From: Triatoma infestans
Lineage: Eukaryota > Arthropoda > Insecta > Hemiptera > Reduviidae
DNA length: 64,000 bases
Reading direction: 5' to 3'
Assembly (NCBI GenBank): GCA_011037195.1
Contig: JAAEAF010000214.1
Location: 310,001 to 374,000, forward strand
Positions 34,695 to 47,242 of this stretch are shown one piece after another (the first letter of the stretch is position 1; each line of letters begins with the position of its first letter). The position numbers and the translations under genes were made by a program. Under the pieces are notes generated by a model that saw nothing but the letters and a program-made list of their open reading frames with translations, was not told where the DNA came from and ran no database searches.

Positions 34695-35182
34695 AGTAGT
34701 GTAGTGGAATCGTTTATTAGATGATCTGATCCCACCGTGATACTACAATGTAGAGGAATCGTTTAATGTGATTCCTGAGGTCTGTAGTAGATGTCTTGAA
34801 GAGGGCGGAAGTTAGTTTAGATACTGTAGTGAGTACTGAAGTGTAATCGTATATTCATCCCCTCTTCCAATGGGGCGAGTTTATATATTAGTGTTGGCCA
34901 CACTCACACCAAGACATCTGAGTGTTGGCCACACTCACACCAAGACATCTGTCCTAGTGTGCGACCTTGGTTCGTTTGGTGACCACCGATTTAGGTCAGT
35001 GGCCAGTCTTAGCGGTGCTTGCTTTGATGTAGGGGTATTTACCCTTGGTTTGTTTGTTTGCCCACGGCCTTGTCTTGAAGTCAGGCACCTGGCCACCTAG
35101 GCCACTAGTTGTAAATTATTCTTTCTTTGTTATTATTGTAAAGGTTTGACATTGCTATGAATTTGCCATGTCATTACAGTAG
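34695..35182 (-). mobile_element. LTR-like element, family E, with GTAG duplication
   Basis: 34699-35178 is an inverse copy of 18312-19021: its left end TGTAGTGGAATC and right end CATGTCATTACA correspond to the 18312 element's 3' and 5' ends. GTAG lies outside both (34695-34698, 35179-35182). A perfect 31-base tandem duplication is present at 34890-34951. Confidence 0.65.
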
Positions 35183-37030
35183 CCACTAGGCTAAATTTGG
35201 CTACATGGTTTTCTCCGCCAGAAAATTTGGTGAAATCAGTACTTGTTCTCAGTTAAATTGATCTAGCCCCCGGGACTTGCTGTACATTGGGCTACCATCT
35301 AATATCCCACTGCCACAGGCTGCGATGTTCAGCTAAAGAATTCGCAATTGTAGCTCTCCATATTTCACGGCCCCTTCATACACCACCTAGTCCCTTCCAT
35401 TTCAGGTGGAATAAATTTTATTTCATTCTCTATATCTTGATTTTTTTTTTTTCTAGCCAATAATTTGTCAAAATTATTTCATAAATTTCGGCCCCGAAGT
35501 AATAGTTTGAGGCATTCGCACAGCTATATAATATTTTAGATAAACTGTGTTTAATATCACAGGTTCTGTATGCAAAATCAGGGCTCATATTTGAGAATGT
35601 CTGCGTTATCATATTGTTTATCGAGATAATCTAAAAATAGGCGATCGCCAATAAATAATCGAACGGAACTGCAAAATGAAAACGGATCTATCTGATAGAG
35701 CCTACTTATTAATTTTCTTTTGTGTAACTTTTTGTGTCACTAGACGAGAAGAAATAAAATGACTCTAATGAAATTTTAAAATCATACATTCGTAACGTGT
35801 GAAATAAATTTATTGATACTTCCATTGGGATCGAATTCGTACAGCTCGCAGCTATGAAAGCATTAGCACTAATATAAGCGGCATGACTGATCCCAAAGAA
35901 TTTACGACAAAGTCCGAACATAATAGAACATTAATCCCAAATTCAATTGCATACTACTATTATGGGAGTTAGGTTGTCTTCTTTATCATTGCAATCCAAA
36001 TTCTTTACCATTATTAACCTTCTATGATGTTCCAAATATTTCTCTATTTCATTCCGCTCTGAATGTTCCCTTAAGTAAACGATTTAAACCTGATCCTATT
36101 ACTCCTATCACAATCCTTTAATTCATTAGCACCATTTTGCCTCTTCTTAATTACACCATAAATTGTCTGAACATGCACTCCACGCGATTTCATCGACAGA
36201 AAAATCTAATATATAATTTATTTAGGGATTCTCCAATAAAGTTAATTGGTATTTTTATTTCTCTTTCAATAACTAATAAATAAAGGAAACAACCATTAGA
36301 AAATGAAAAAAAAACGCAATTTTAAATGAAGCTAATCACTAAGATTGGTGAAAAAAATATTCAAGTCAATAAAAGTCTTATAAATGAGTATTATTTTTGC
36401 AATCTATTAGATTAAAATTTGTAATAATTATTTCTAGTTTTTTTGGTAATTTGATGACATCATTTTCATAATTTTTCTTTTTAATTAAAACAAAAAAAAA
36501 TAATAGGGTGAAAAATGAAAAAAATAAAATATAGAAAATCTTTGGCAATGACCCAAAAAGACTTACCCAATTCTATGACATATATGTTTGTGTTGGTTTC
36601 TTTTTTTATTTAGATAAAAAAAAACAAAAGTGGCCGAGTTAGGAAAGGCTGACAATGTATCACATCTAGTGGCGGTATGCTGACAGCTAAGTGGGACGGA
36701 AATTGTCTCCTGCCCACTTTACGGTCAAGATAGGCGGCGGTAGGCTGATTGCCAAACAAACTTGATTTAAAAATATTAGTTCCATTCTTTTGATTATAAA
36801 ACATTTATATACATTTTTATTAGATTTAATCCTTAACTGAATTACCAAAAGGATATATATATAAAGGATTAGATTGGATTCTTTTTTCATCGCTATTTTA
36901 ATGTTTAGTATTTGCCATAATTTGTAATAGAATAGCTTTAGTAATTTAGTTATATATGTTTTTTAATTTCCCATTATTTTATTCTATTTTCGATGTTATT
37001 TAAATATAAGAAGTTTAACAAAATAAAAGC
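35183..37030. other. Unassigned DNA
   Basis: 35200-35420 is less AT-rich and includes TCTAGCCCCCGGGACTTGC, but no boundaries or match within the window. The remainder is AT-rich without coding sequence. Confidence 0.4.
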
Positions 37031-37140
37031 ACTGGTGTGAAAAATTCACACAACTCTTTCTCTTACTGGGAAATGGCAAATTTTCTTCATACTTACAAAA
37101 TTCTTATTAGTATTTAAAAGCGTCGGCATTTTTATGAAGA

Positions 37141-38098
37141 AAATATTCCTAGTAAAAGGAAGTATTGTAATCGTGTCAAATTTTCGATATCGAATTTTCA
37201 CCGGAAATATTCGTTTTGAGGTCCCCTGAGTCAAAAAAAGTGGTTTTTAGCAAATGGCCTGTGTGTGTATGTCTGTGTATGTATGTAGGTGAACAGCATA
37301 GCACAAAAAAAAAAAAATCGTAGAAAGTTCAAACTTGATATTCACATTGGGTCATCTGTCAAAATTCCTCAACCGGAAGTACCACTTTACTAGTTGGTTT
37401 CTTACTTTTTTGCGATTTTCTCAAAAATCGCTCCAAATATTTTCTTCAAACTTGGTATAGCAACTACACATACTAACAGCTACAACTTTTATTTGAAACA
37501 TTTCACCGGAAAAATTTATTTAAGGGTACTTCTAAGGGAGGGGTGGGGTAAGGTTTTCATCTAAAGTGCTATTTCAGTTTATTAGACAATTCTGTCATTT
37601 AAATCATATTAATTAGAATTGAATATGTTGTTGAAATTCCGAGTTTGGAAAAAAGTTGGATAACCAGGAAGTGCGTTTACTTTACCAGTTTACTAAATGA
37701 TTTTTTTTTTCACTTTTTCGCGATTTTCTCAAAAATGTCACCAACGATTTTCTTGAAACTTTATATATAAACTAAACATGCAAAGATCTACAACATTTCT
37801 CTGGGAAAAATTCATTTAAGGGCCCTTTTGGGGGAGGGGTGAGGTTACAGCTTCCTCTAAAGTGCTATCATAGTTGATTTTACAATTCTTTCATTCAAAC
37901 AAAATTAATTAGAAATAAATAGATTGCTAAAATTCCGAGTTTCAAGAAAATTAGTAAACCGGAAGTGCGCTTTTACTGAACAGTTTTTTCAGTTTTCGAC
38001 GAATGTCGTTAAATTTGGTACACAAAGTCAATTTGTCAATTATAATTTTGAGAACTGGAGTAAGAGAATGTGTGAGTGTTTCACACCAGATTTTTTTT
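37141..38098 (+). mobile_element. Helentron-like element, copy H11
   Basis: Starts in the TAGTAAAAGGAAGTATTG hairpin half, then TTTTCACCGGAAATATTCG, a (GT)-rich tract at 37255-37290, two units with GGGGGAGGGGTGAGG-type blocks and ends AACTGGAGTAAGAGAATGTG, stem-loop TGTGAGTGTTTCACA, CCAGA. A detached reversed end is at 37032-37075. Confidence 0.72.
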
Positions 38099-38099
38099 A

Positions 38100-38819
38100 A
38101 TTAATATTATTTAGTTTACAAAATTTATATAGCCCATTGAACAGCACAGAAGAAAACTTAACTCTATTCCCCCCCCCCAAGATTCTCGTTAAATGAATTT
38201 TCCCAGAGAAATGTTTCTAATTAAAAGTTGTACATAATTGTATGTGTAGTTGATATATAACAAGTTTCAAGAAAAACATTGGAGTTGTTTTAGAAAAAAA
38301 TAGCAGAAAACTGAAAACTACTTTCAGTAAAGCGCACTTCCGGTCATCCGTTTTTTTTTTTTCTTCAAACTAGAGATTTCGAGAACATATTTAATTTTGA
38401 TTAATATTCTTTTAGATGATAGAATCGTGTAATAAACTGAAATAGCACTTCAGAGGAAACCATAAGTACGCCCCTCCCCTAAAAACGCCCTTAAATAAAT
38501 TTTCCAGATGAAATGTTACAAATAAAAGTTTAGCTCTTGGTATCTGATGGGTAGTTGATATTATAATCGTTAAAAAAAAATCGTTGAAGCCGTTTTTAGA
38601 AAAAAAACTGAAAAAAAAAAACATTTACTAAAGTGGCACTTCCTGTTGATGAATTTTGCCCGAAATCTTCGTGTCTTAGTCGTAGTACCCAAGTTCGAAA
38701 TCATGCGGTCGTAGTACCTAAACGTACTACTAAGTATGATCTTCCTGCAACTTTTCGTGTTTGAGATATTCTTTTCACACATATCCACACTCATACACAG
38801 ATACCCAAACAAACAAACA

Positions 38820-38850
<31 letters not shown>

Positions 38851-39990
38851 CACAGACACAGTGCTCTCGTTCTATAAAAAAATGAAGAAACTCTAGCTGA
38901 AATGAAATTAAAGCTTGATGGTCCTACTCAAACAATCAGGCTGAACAATTAGCTTATAGTTAAGGCTTTAGCCCGGGTAGATCAAAATTTAGGCTCAGGT
39001 CAAAATATTAGAATTTCTACGGACAGTCGAGTTTCCCTAGATTCTATAAGAAACGTCAGCAAACGCCTTCCTCTAATAGAAAAAAATTAGGCGCAGCTTA
39101 TCTAGACTTCAAGATCGTTGCCTCATCTTATTTTCATGGGTGAAGGCTGATGAAAGAACGGCTGGAAATGAATTAGCAGATCAATTGGCAAAGGTGGCCT
39201 CTAGGCATTGCGACCTCATCAGCAGTTATTGTAGATGTCCATTGTCAGCCGTAAGAGAATGGATAAGTAAGCGTAACCTTGAAGAAATGGGAACAGCACT
39301 TGCATAGCTTATTGACTGGCCAACTAACTAGGGAGTTCTTTCATTCTGTTTTAAGCCGTCTTCACATGGACCATGTAAGTACTGACTTCAGACTCACCCA
39401 GCTTCTTTCCGGGCACGGAAAAATGGCAGCCTATTAACATCGACTAGACATTGTTCCAAGCCCTGCTTGTTCCTGCGATCGGATCTCGCCGCAGACGATG
39501 GATCATTAGTTGTTTGAATGCACAAGCATCCTTCCTGCCAGGTATTTTTCGGTACCTGCCCCGGTAAGACAGGATGCTTAACATCCCCTAGTCACTCAAA
39601 GATGCGCTGGCCTCCTACAAAATCTATTTTACTGCATCCTCAAATCTTTTCTGAATTTGTAAAATCGAAAAATCTTCAATTTTCTAGAAAATTAGACTTT
39701 ACATTCATGCTCAACAATACTACCGTACAAATAGACATTTAACGATCCTGATTCTGTCACTTCCTTCCATGGGAAACTAATACATTCAATATACTCATCA
39801 GATACAGGAATTCATGTAGTACTCAGATGAGTGGAGCATGATGTTTACAAAGAAAAAAAACAAACACCGACTTACTATGGACATTTTCTAAAAACTACTT
39901 TTTTGGACTCAGGGGACTCAAAAGCTGTATTTCCGGTGGAAACTCAATTTCGAAAATTTGGCTCGATCGCATAATTAATAAGAAAATACT
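38100..39990 (-). mobile_element. Helentron-like element, copy H12, split by a LINE remnant
   Basis: Units run from 38100 (with a C-rich block near 38171) to a (CA)n tract at 38822-38850, then LINE sequence to 39866, then the closing GACTCAGGGGACTCAAAAGC and GAAAATTTGGCTCGATCGCA. This is the same nesting site as in H7. Confidence 0.6.
38875..39866 (+). pseudogene. Decayed RNase H LINE remnant
   Basis: Translated words match the RNase H LINE at 23.7 kb in order: ISTDSRVSLDSI, then FSWVKADERTAGNELADQLAK (the WVK...GNExAD signature), then remnants of the C-terminal zinc region and a 3' UTR ending in an A-rich tail near 39850-39866. Stops and frameshifts are frequent, so this is older than the 23.7 kb copy. 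The 3' UTR is repeated at 62931-63142. Confidence 0.65.
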
Positions 39991-40333
39991 AATACATCAT
40001 CATAACATTATGAGGATACGGCAATACCTACCCTCAATACAGCAATATAAACCCGCAATACATCTCTATGTTGCAAATATAGTATACGAAGAGTGAAAGT
40101 GATGGGCGACCCCACCCATCGTTCTGTGAGCTTTGTGGAACAGTAGTTAGTTGTGTTTGAATCGTGGTTGTTTGTGCTCAGATTGGTGATTATTAACTTT
40201 TGGACTTGAGTAATCACTAATTTGTTGCTGTTAATAATTGGTTGGTGTTTGTTGTATATTTTCTAACTATATTAAACAAACTTAGAATTTATTTTCTATA
40301 TAACAATAAACAGTTTGTGTCAGTTATTAAATT
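39666..40333. repeat. Composite repeat, copy 1 (LINE 3' UTR + Helentron-like end + repeat D)
   Basis: Three joined parts: LINE 3' UTR and A tail, a Helentron-like terminus, and repeat D (CATCTCTATGTTGCAAATAT, GAAGAGTGAAAGTGATGGG, GTAATCACTAATTTG, ending near AATAAACAGTTTGTGT). The same order recurs at 62931-63590; repeat D alone is at 47555-47725. Confidence 0.7.
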
Positions 40334-40417
40334 TTCAATTTCCCACAAACATAATATTTATTTATTTATTCGAAGGTAATAAATACTGTATAAGTAATCA
40401 TAAAAATTGTTAGAGAT

Positions 40418-40720
40418 TAGATTAGATTCTAACGGGAGGATTGGCTCTTCAGCCTGCGCCACCGCGACACCCTATGGATCAATTGTGGCACCCTCCTAGT
40501 TGGAGGCCCTTCCCCTGGCCTGGAGTTTTGACCCACCTTTCCCTTGATCGGTCCTACATCCATGGCTGCATACCTGAGGCATCTTGGGACGCCACAGAAA
40601 GGCTCCGGCCCGATAAGTGCTCTGATTGAACCCTCCCGGGCCAGACGCCTCATTGCCTATATAGCCCGAGTGCCCAGGTACCCAAACCAGGTAGACCTTA
40701 TTGTGGCTACCAATTTCCCA
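40418..40720 (-). pseudogene. LINE 3' end, internally deleted
   Basis: Matches 53265-53920 at both ends: GGCTCTTCAGCCTGCGCCA and GTTTTGACCCACC...CCCTTGATCG with GAACCCTCCCGGGCCA. About 400 bases present at 53 kb are missing at about 40510. The minus-strand tail is ATCTAATCTAATC, a short tandem tail rather than poly(A). Confidence 0.6.
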
Positions 40721-40734
40721 GTTAAAATTAGGTG

Positions 40735-40860
40735 TTACAGTTATATTTCAGAGATTTTTTCCGCTATGGCCAAGACCGGTTTCAGACGCTCGCCCATCAT
40801 CAGGATCTCATGATAATCAGTGTGATATCACATCAGACTTGCACAGAGCAAAAGCGGTTT
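40735..40860 (+). repeat. Repeat family F, diverged copy
   Basis: TTTTTTCCGCTATGGCC, GCTCGCCCATCATCAGGAT and GTGATATCACATCAGACTTG follow the order seen at 15843-15965. Confidence 0.45.
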
Positions 40861-41118
40861 ACACACTCAGATGAGCAATATAATAGTAATGTGTCTATGT
40901 ACTTAATATTTTATTAATTCAAAATTTTATATTAATACATAAAACCAATCAAACTTTTCTGTATTTTGTAAGTTAATTGTTGGTGAATTGGCTATTAAAC
41001 ACGAATTTTCGTATTAATTTTGTTACTCCACAATAATATTACTAACAAACTTGCAACTGACATTTTTAATATATAAAAGAAACTATATATATACATATAT
41101 AGTAATTACATAGATATA
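40861..41118. other. Unassigned AT-rich DNA
   Basis: Nothing recognised; ends in AT-rich sequence at the edge of the foldback element. Confidence 0.4.
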
Positions 41119-42015
41119 TAGGGTGACCAGAGTTATATGCTCCACCCACTTTTTTTTTAAACGGCGGGAAATTTCGAAAAAATAGAAAACACGTATTTAA
41201 TCATTTTTAGTCTAGTTTATTTTCAGTGATTGATCCATTTTTTTATACCCCAATATCCCGAGATACAGCATCCAACTTTTTTTTTTCAAATGGAACATTA
41301 TATTTTTTTTTGCATATTTTTATAGTAATTGAGCCTCTAAAAAAAAAAAAATTTTAAAATCGGTTTTTCAAAAGTTATGGTAATTTAAAATATGAAAAAC
41401 AAATTTCAGTTTAATGTCAAAATTACCTTATTTTTTCTTTAAAGAAGCTCTTCAAACTGGACACTATCAACGGATAGGCAAGCCAAAGCTCTGGACTCCC
41501 ACGCTCTGTTTGTAGCAGCACTTAGGTGGCAAAGTCAACATCTAGGCAGGCTAGAGTTATTCGAAGATTCCAGATCTTCGACTGAAGGCACGGGATTAAG
41601 GTTACTGTACACTTTATTTTTTAGCGTGGGAGTCCAGAGCTTTGGCTTGCCTATCCGTTGATAGTGTCCAGTTTGAAGAGCTTCTTTAAAGAAAAAATAA
41701 GGTAATTTTGACATTAAACTGAAATTTGTTTTTCATATTTTAAATTACCATAACTTTTGAAAAACCTAACCGATTTAAAATTTTTTTTTTTTTTTAGAGG
41801 CTCAATTACTATAAAAATATGCAAAAAAAAATATAATGTTCCATTTGAAAAAAAAAAGTTGGATGCTGTATCTCGGGATATTGGGGTATAAAAAAATGGA
41901 TCAATCACTGAAAATAAACTAGACTAAAAATGATTAAATACGTGTTTTCTATTTTTTCGAAATTTCCCGCCGTTTAAAAAAAAAGTGGGTGGAGCATATA
42001 ACTCTGGTCACCCTG
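41119..42015. mobile_element. Foldback element with near-perfect arms of about 385 bases
   Basis: 41119-41505 and 41633-42015 are almost exact reverse complements around a 127-base loop. Termini are TAGGGTGACCAG on the left and CTGGTCACCCTG on the right, with TA outside both, as in Tc1/mariner-type insertions. It has no transposase, so a non-autonomous element is likely. The arms' similarity, judged by eye, is far higher than in the 32-33 kb foldback, suggesting youth or gene conversion. Confidence 0.82.
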
Positions 42016-42391
42016 TATATATATATATATATATATGATCAGCTGGTTCGCCATTATACGGGACTGTTTATGCAATTTTGTCTGTAAACTTTTACCTTAT
42101 TATGGGAAATAATGTAAACTGTTTTTGTTGTTACTGTGAATTTTAAAAGTGCTTTTTATAGTTTTGTTAATGGACATTGAAAATGTACTGAAAAGGACAA
42201 TATTGTAAATATTCTATTTTTGGACTTTAAATTTTCTAGGTTAGATAAGTTTTGCTTTAATTTATTACTACTAACTTTAACAGGGCACCTAGTTACAAAA
42301 GTTGCCACATGGCTCACAAGGAGCAACAGACCGATTCAACAGGCATTGTAACATATGATTCAAGCAGGGACAATAAATTAAATGAAAATAA

Positions 42392-43326
42392 AGGTATGTC
42401 CACACTGGTGTAACTTTTCTTTCATCAGAGGCATGCGTCGTAGCGCACGGTGTGATGAATGAAAGGCATGCGTTATTGCATGCTTCATTGAAGTTGAATA
42501 GGCAATTCTTTTCATGACGCAACCAATAGCGCACGTGAATCCAACTACTTGGATTTTCGTTCAACATTCTGTGCGTCTTGTTGATCTCGCCATGTGTTGT
42601 GTGATATTGTTATAGGTTATATATTATATTATTAATTTTATATATTATTTAATTATTATTATTATTATTTATATAATTTATAAATTATATAATTTTATTT
42701 ATATTATTTTTTTTTTAATATTTATAATAATTATTATTTTAATAATAATTCTATTATTAACTGATATTAAAGCTATTATTATTAATTAATAATATCTCCG
42801 CCATGACTTCTGGTAGCATTGCAGATATGCTTTGCTTCGATACTTTACATAAATATGCCAAAGACGTTAGTGAATCGCAGGTAGCGAGAAAGCTCAACGT
42901 AATCAGTAGCCGCATTTCAATTGGAATAGCATCTCGAAAACGAGTGTTCTTCTTTGAAAATTGGCTCTTTCATTCTTAACAAGTTGTAAAAGTTGTCCTT
43001 CGACATACGTGTAAAATTCCGAAATACGCCTAAGTCAAGCTGAAGTTCTGTGACTAGTCCAATATTTCGTTTTCTGTAAAGCTGCTTTGTCCACAGGGCT
43101 CGCTACTTTTTTTTCTTTTTCGTGCACTTTTCAAAAACAGAAAACCTGCACAAATAGTTAATGCCGCTTTTGATTCCATCGATAAAATGCACACTGAACA
43201 GATGATTAAGTGTGGACAACGAATTGAATGCCTCAAGAGGCATGCGCGACGCATGTTGAAATGGATAGAGGAAGCGCAAGTTGAAAGGGAAGAGAAAGAG
43301 GAAAGCGCACAAGTGTGGACATACCC
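42392..43326 (-). mobile_element. Harbinger (PIF)-type DNA transposon, internally deleted
   Basis: Terminal repeats AGGTATGTCCACACT on the left and AGTGTGGACATACCC on the right, with TAA on both sides (42389-42391, 43327-43329), the target duplication typical of PIF/Harbinger. Minus-strand 43100-42790 carries a transposase N-terminal fragment. The 935-base length is far below that of an autonomous member. Confidence 0.8.
42790..43100 (-). pseudogene. Harbinger transposase N-terminal fragment
   Basis: Two frames carry MSKDNFYNLLRMKEPIF and then RLLITLSFLATCDSLTSLAY followed by VSKQSISAMLPEVMAEI, which matches my memory of the Harbinger nuclease N-terminal region (FRMSxxxFxxLL, LRFLATGxSxxSLxxxFRVSxxTISxxIPEV). 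One frameshift separates the two. The DDE catalytic region is missing, so it has no activity. Confidence 0.7.
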
Positions 43327-44646
43327 TAATGTGTTTTTTAATAATAATAATAATAATAATAGCAATGCATTAAATAATTACACCACAAATAAAACTGCAA
43401 AACGGCGAAGTAGAGCGGGTAATTCAGAATTACTTACTAAAAAAAATAAAGTTAAACTTTCAAAGAAGTGCAAAAACTCTACTCCAAAAAGTAGTAATCT
43501 GATGCGCACACAGTCTCTACAATCCTTAAGTGGATCCGCTAGAGACATTAAATCTTTGTTATCAAGGGCATCTCCTTCGACATGTTCGAGTAATACATCG
43601 CAAATTTTTGCACCCCAAGTCATTTTGCGCCGTTAAGCCTTAACGATGAGCGAGAAACGCCTCAAGAGTACCTATTACCTAGCAAGTCACCAAATCCTCC
43701 TCCAATTTTTATTTCAAATGTTAGTGACTACCTACAGTTTTGTAGATCATTAACGGAACTACTTGGAGCCTCGACCTTTCACTGCAAATCACGAGTAAAT
43801 AACGTAATGCGTCTACTAAAACTGTGGATGGCTACAGAACAGCAATAAAATATCTGCAAGAAAATCAAGCTCAATACCACACTTATCAGATGAAACAAGA
43901 TAAGGCTTTCAGGGTGGTACTGAGAAATCTACACCACACCATACCCGCGGAGGCCATACAAGAAGATCTGGAAAAAAATGGCCACAAGGTCAGAAAGGTG
44001 ACAAATGTGAAACATCCAGCTACAAAGGTGCCACTACCTCTATTCTTTGTCGACCTTGAACCTCAAGAGAACAACAAAGATATTTTTAATATTAAAGCGG
44101 TAGTGTACACAAGGGTCAAGGTAGAAGAACCATACAAAACAGCAGAGCTTATCCATAGCCATTGTAAAACATACTGCAACCATAGGCCAACGTGTGTAAA
44201 GTGTGCTGGATATCATTTATCCACTGAATGCACAAAGCCTAGAGACATCCCTGCAACTTGTGCACTTTGTCAGGAAGGCCATCCCGCTACTTATAAGGGC
44301 TGTGAAATTCATAAAGAGTTACAGCGCCTTCGGAGGAAAACAGGCACACCAAATGGCCGCAGTTCTCAACCACGTCCAAGGAATGAAGAAATGCCTCTGC
44401 CCAAACCGACAGACTTTCCTCCACTACCAAAAAGGAGAATCCACAGCAGCAACCACCATCTCAGCCACCTACCAGTTTTTGACATCGTTCCGCTGGGGTC
44501 TCGGGGTCACCAACCAACTCCACACCTATCTCTACTGACATGACTACAATGTTGACTTCCTTCATCTCTGAATTCAAATCACTCATCAATCCACTCATCA
44601 GTCTTCTTACAACACTTGTAACAGATCTCATTCCTAGACTTACAAA

Positions 44647-47242
44647 ATGAACTCACCCTCTTCACTTAACACTCTTCCTCATTCACTGGCAGTCCTTCTC
44701 TGGAACGCAAACGGGCTGAATACCCACAGAGACGAACTAGATATTTTCTTGCATGAGAAACGAATTGACGTTGCGCTAATAACAGAAACACACTTCACTG
44801 GACGATCGATCGTACTGTAACATAACCGACTACACCACTTACAGAGCAGACCACCCGGACGACACAGCCCATGGTGGCGCTGCCATTCTCATCCGCTCCT
44901 CATTAATTCTTCATCATTACTTAATAGAACAGTCCGATTCTCTTCAGTCCATAGCAGTGACCCTGTCTTGCCATCCATTCTCATTGAACGTGGCTGCAGT
45001 GTACTGCCCTCCCAATAAAGACATCTCTTCTCAAGAATTCAGTGCATTCTTTCACAAACTGGGGCCCAGATTTGTGGCAGGAGGGGACTACAACGCCAAG
45101 CATCCGCAGTGGGGTTGTCGCACAGCTAACCCTAGAGGACGGAGACTACTCAACGTTCTTACTGACTCTAATTACCAAGTGCTATCTCCTGACCAACCAA
45201 CTTACTGGTCGACAGCCCTCTCTAAATTGTTTGACATTCTAGATTTTTTCGTTACTTCCCGGACTTTTACGAATCATACGGATGTGTATACACTTACAGA
45301 TCTCTCTTCAGACCACAGTCCTGTACTTTTAGTTCTTACTGCCGCACCTAAGGTACTTCCCACCCGACCGACTCTAATTACTGGACCAATTGACTGGGAC
45401 CTTTTTCAGACTATACTAGAAAGTAAACTCAACTTGTCCCTTTCCTTAAAAACAGCCGACGAATTAGACAAAGCAGTACATACTTTGACTAAATCAATAC
45501 AGACTTCTATCTGGGAATCAACTACTCACTTAAACCGAAAGACGTACCCCAGATAGTACAACCTAGCTGTTCAAATACGACTTCTGATCAGGGAAAAAAT
45601 GAGAGCTCGAGCGACCTGGCAACGGACACATTACCCTAGTGACAAAACAACTTATACCAGACTTACAAGACAATTGAAACGGAGTTTACAAACACTGAGT
45701 ACTCAGAAATATGATGACTATATATTAAAACTAACCACAGATCGAAAATCTCTATGGACAGCTACACGCCGACTGCTAGCACATAAATACATATCTTTAC
45801 CTCTTAGACGAGATGACGGTACGTGGGCGAGATCAGACGAGGTGCAGCCACTCTTTTTGCTCAACACTTGACCAACGTCTTTACACCTCACCCAGATATG
45901 ACAAATGATTTACAACCGTCAGAAATAAAAACCGAACTAGATGTACCTCTTCCTGTCTCACTACCGCCTAAAGCATTTACTCCCTCAGACATTAAGTACG
46001 TCATCAAATCTCCACCTTCTAGAAAATCTCCCGGCTATGACCTCATAACTTCTGGAATTCTTCATTATCCTCCTAGAAAAGCTCTTATCTACCTAACCTA
46101 TATATACAACTCTATCCTTCGTACTACATACTTTCTAATATTGTGGAAGTACTCCGTGGTATGGATGATCCCGAAACCTGGGAAACCCGCACATCTTCTT
46201 TCCTCCTATAGACCTATCAGCTTACTTCCGACATTAGGGAAAGTTCTTGAGAAACTCCTTCTAAAGCGCATTAGCCCCATACTGTTGTGCCTAACCACCA
46301 CTTTGGCTTCAGAAGGAAACATAGCACAATTCAACAATGCCACAGGGTAGCAGACGAGATCGCTTCAGCCCTGGAGAGAAAAGAGTATTGCACGGGGGGC
46401 ATTTTTAGATGTTACCCAGGCTTTTGATCGCGTGTGGCATCCTGGATTACTGTGCAAACTGAAAAAATGTCATCCCTCTACCTATTTTCTCATCCTCCGC
46501 TCCTATCTATCAGAAAGGTTCTTTCAGGTCAGTCGTGGCACAGCACTCGCTTCCTTTTCATCAGTGGGGGCAGGGGTGCCGCAGGGAAGTATACTTGGTC
46601 CCGTCCTTTACATCAGACATACCTACAAATCCATGCACACTACTTTGTGCATATGCAGACGACACAGCTATACTCGCAACAATTGCAGACATCACATCAG
46701 CTTCACAAAATTTACAGACACATTTAAATACAATAAAAACATGGGCAAAAAAGTGGCGAATTAAAATGAACCCACAAAAATGCCAACATGCCACATTTAA
46801 TCTCCGGCGGGGTTCCTGTCCTCCAGTCTTCTTCAATCACAATCCTCTCCCTGTAACAGATCTGGTGCGGCACCTTGAGCTCTTCATTGACAAAAGACTC
46901 ACGTGGAACCCGCACACAAGACTTAAAAGACAAGCACTGAATAAAAGGGCCAAACTTCTTAACAGACTTATCGGAAGACGATCCAAATTACCTACAGAAC
47001 ACAAAAGACTGATATATATTTCTGTAATCAAACCAATTTGGACTTACGGACTTGAATTGTGGGGTTCAGCTAAACCTACAAACTTACGTACCATTCAGAC
47101 ATTCCAATCTAAGCTACTTCGACAGATAGTTGATGCTCCTTTCTACGTGTCAAACCTTACGCTCCATAATGACCTCAACATCCCTTTCGTACAACAACTT
47201 GCCAAGACAAAATATCATTACTATTCTCTCCTTTTGCTCTAA
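44647..47242 (+). pseudogene. LINE ORF2 (AP-endonuclease and reverse transcriptase), broken
   Basis: The ATG at 44647 opens the endonuclease (WNANGLNTHRDELDIFL, LITETHF), stopped by 44817 after a likely frameshift. Endonuclease continues in 44957-45556 with CPPNKDIS, GGDYNAKHPQWGC and SSDHSP, so substrate-nicking residues are largely visible. An in-frame TAG at 45554 and frameshifts near 45840, 46300, 46405 and 46610 follow. Reverse transcriptase shows YRPISLLPTLGKVLEKLL, FLDVTQAFDRVWH (motif A Asp), GVPQGSILGP and YADD (motif C). The tail to 47242 is the thumb and C-terminal end. No RNase H, consistent with the Jockey clade. Confidence 0.85.

Larger units (their letters stand above)
42309..44543 (+). 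pseudogene. LINE ORF1 (gag-like, zinc knuckles), interrupted
   Basis: Starts at ATG 42309 and reads about 27 residues to the Harbinger insert. The frame resumes exactly at 43330 when the insert and one TAA copy are discounted, giving an Asn run, then a basic Ser/Lys-rich region to 43636. Two frameshifts follow, near 43635 and 43830. The main part (43824-44543) holds FRVVLRNLHHTIPAEAI, the RNA-binding domain of Jockey-type ORF1, then two knuckles CVKCAGYHLSTEC and CALCQEGHPATYKGC and a Pro-rich tail. The protein would coat LINE RNA. Confidence 0.8.

Noticed and set aside
43054..43365. Minus ORFs over the Harbinger right end and ORF1
   Set aside because: They cross the element boundary and the Asn-run of the LINE, so cannot be one gene.
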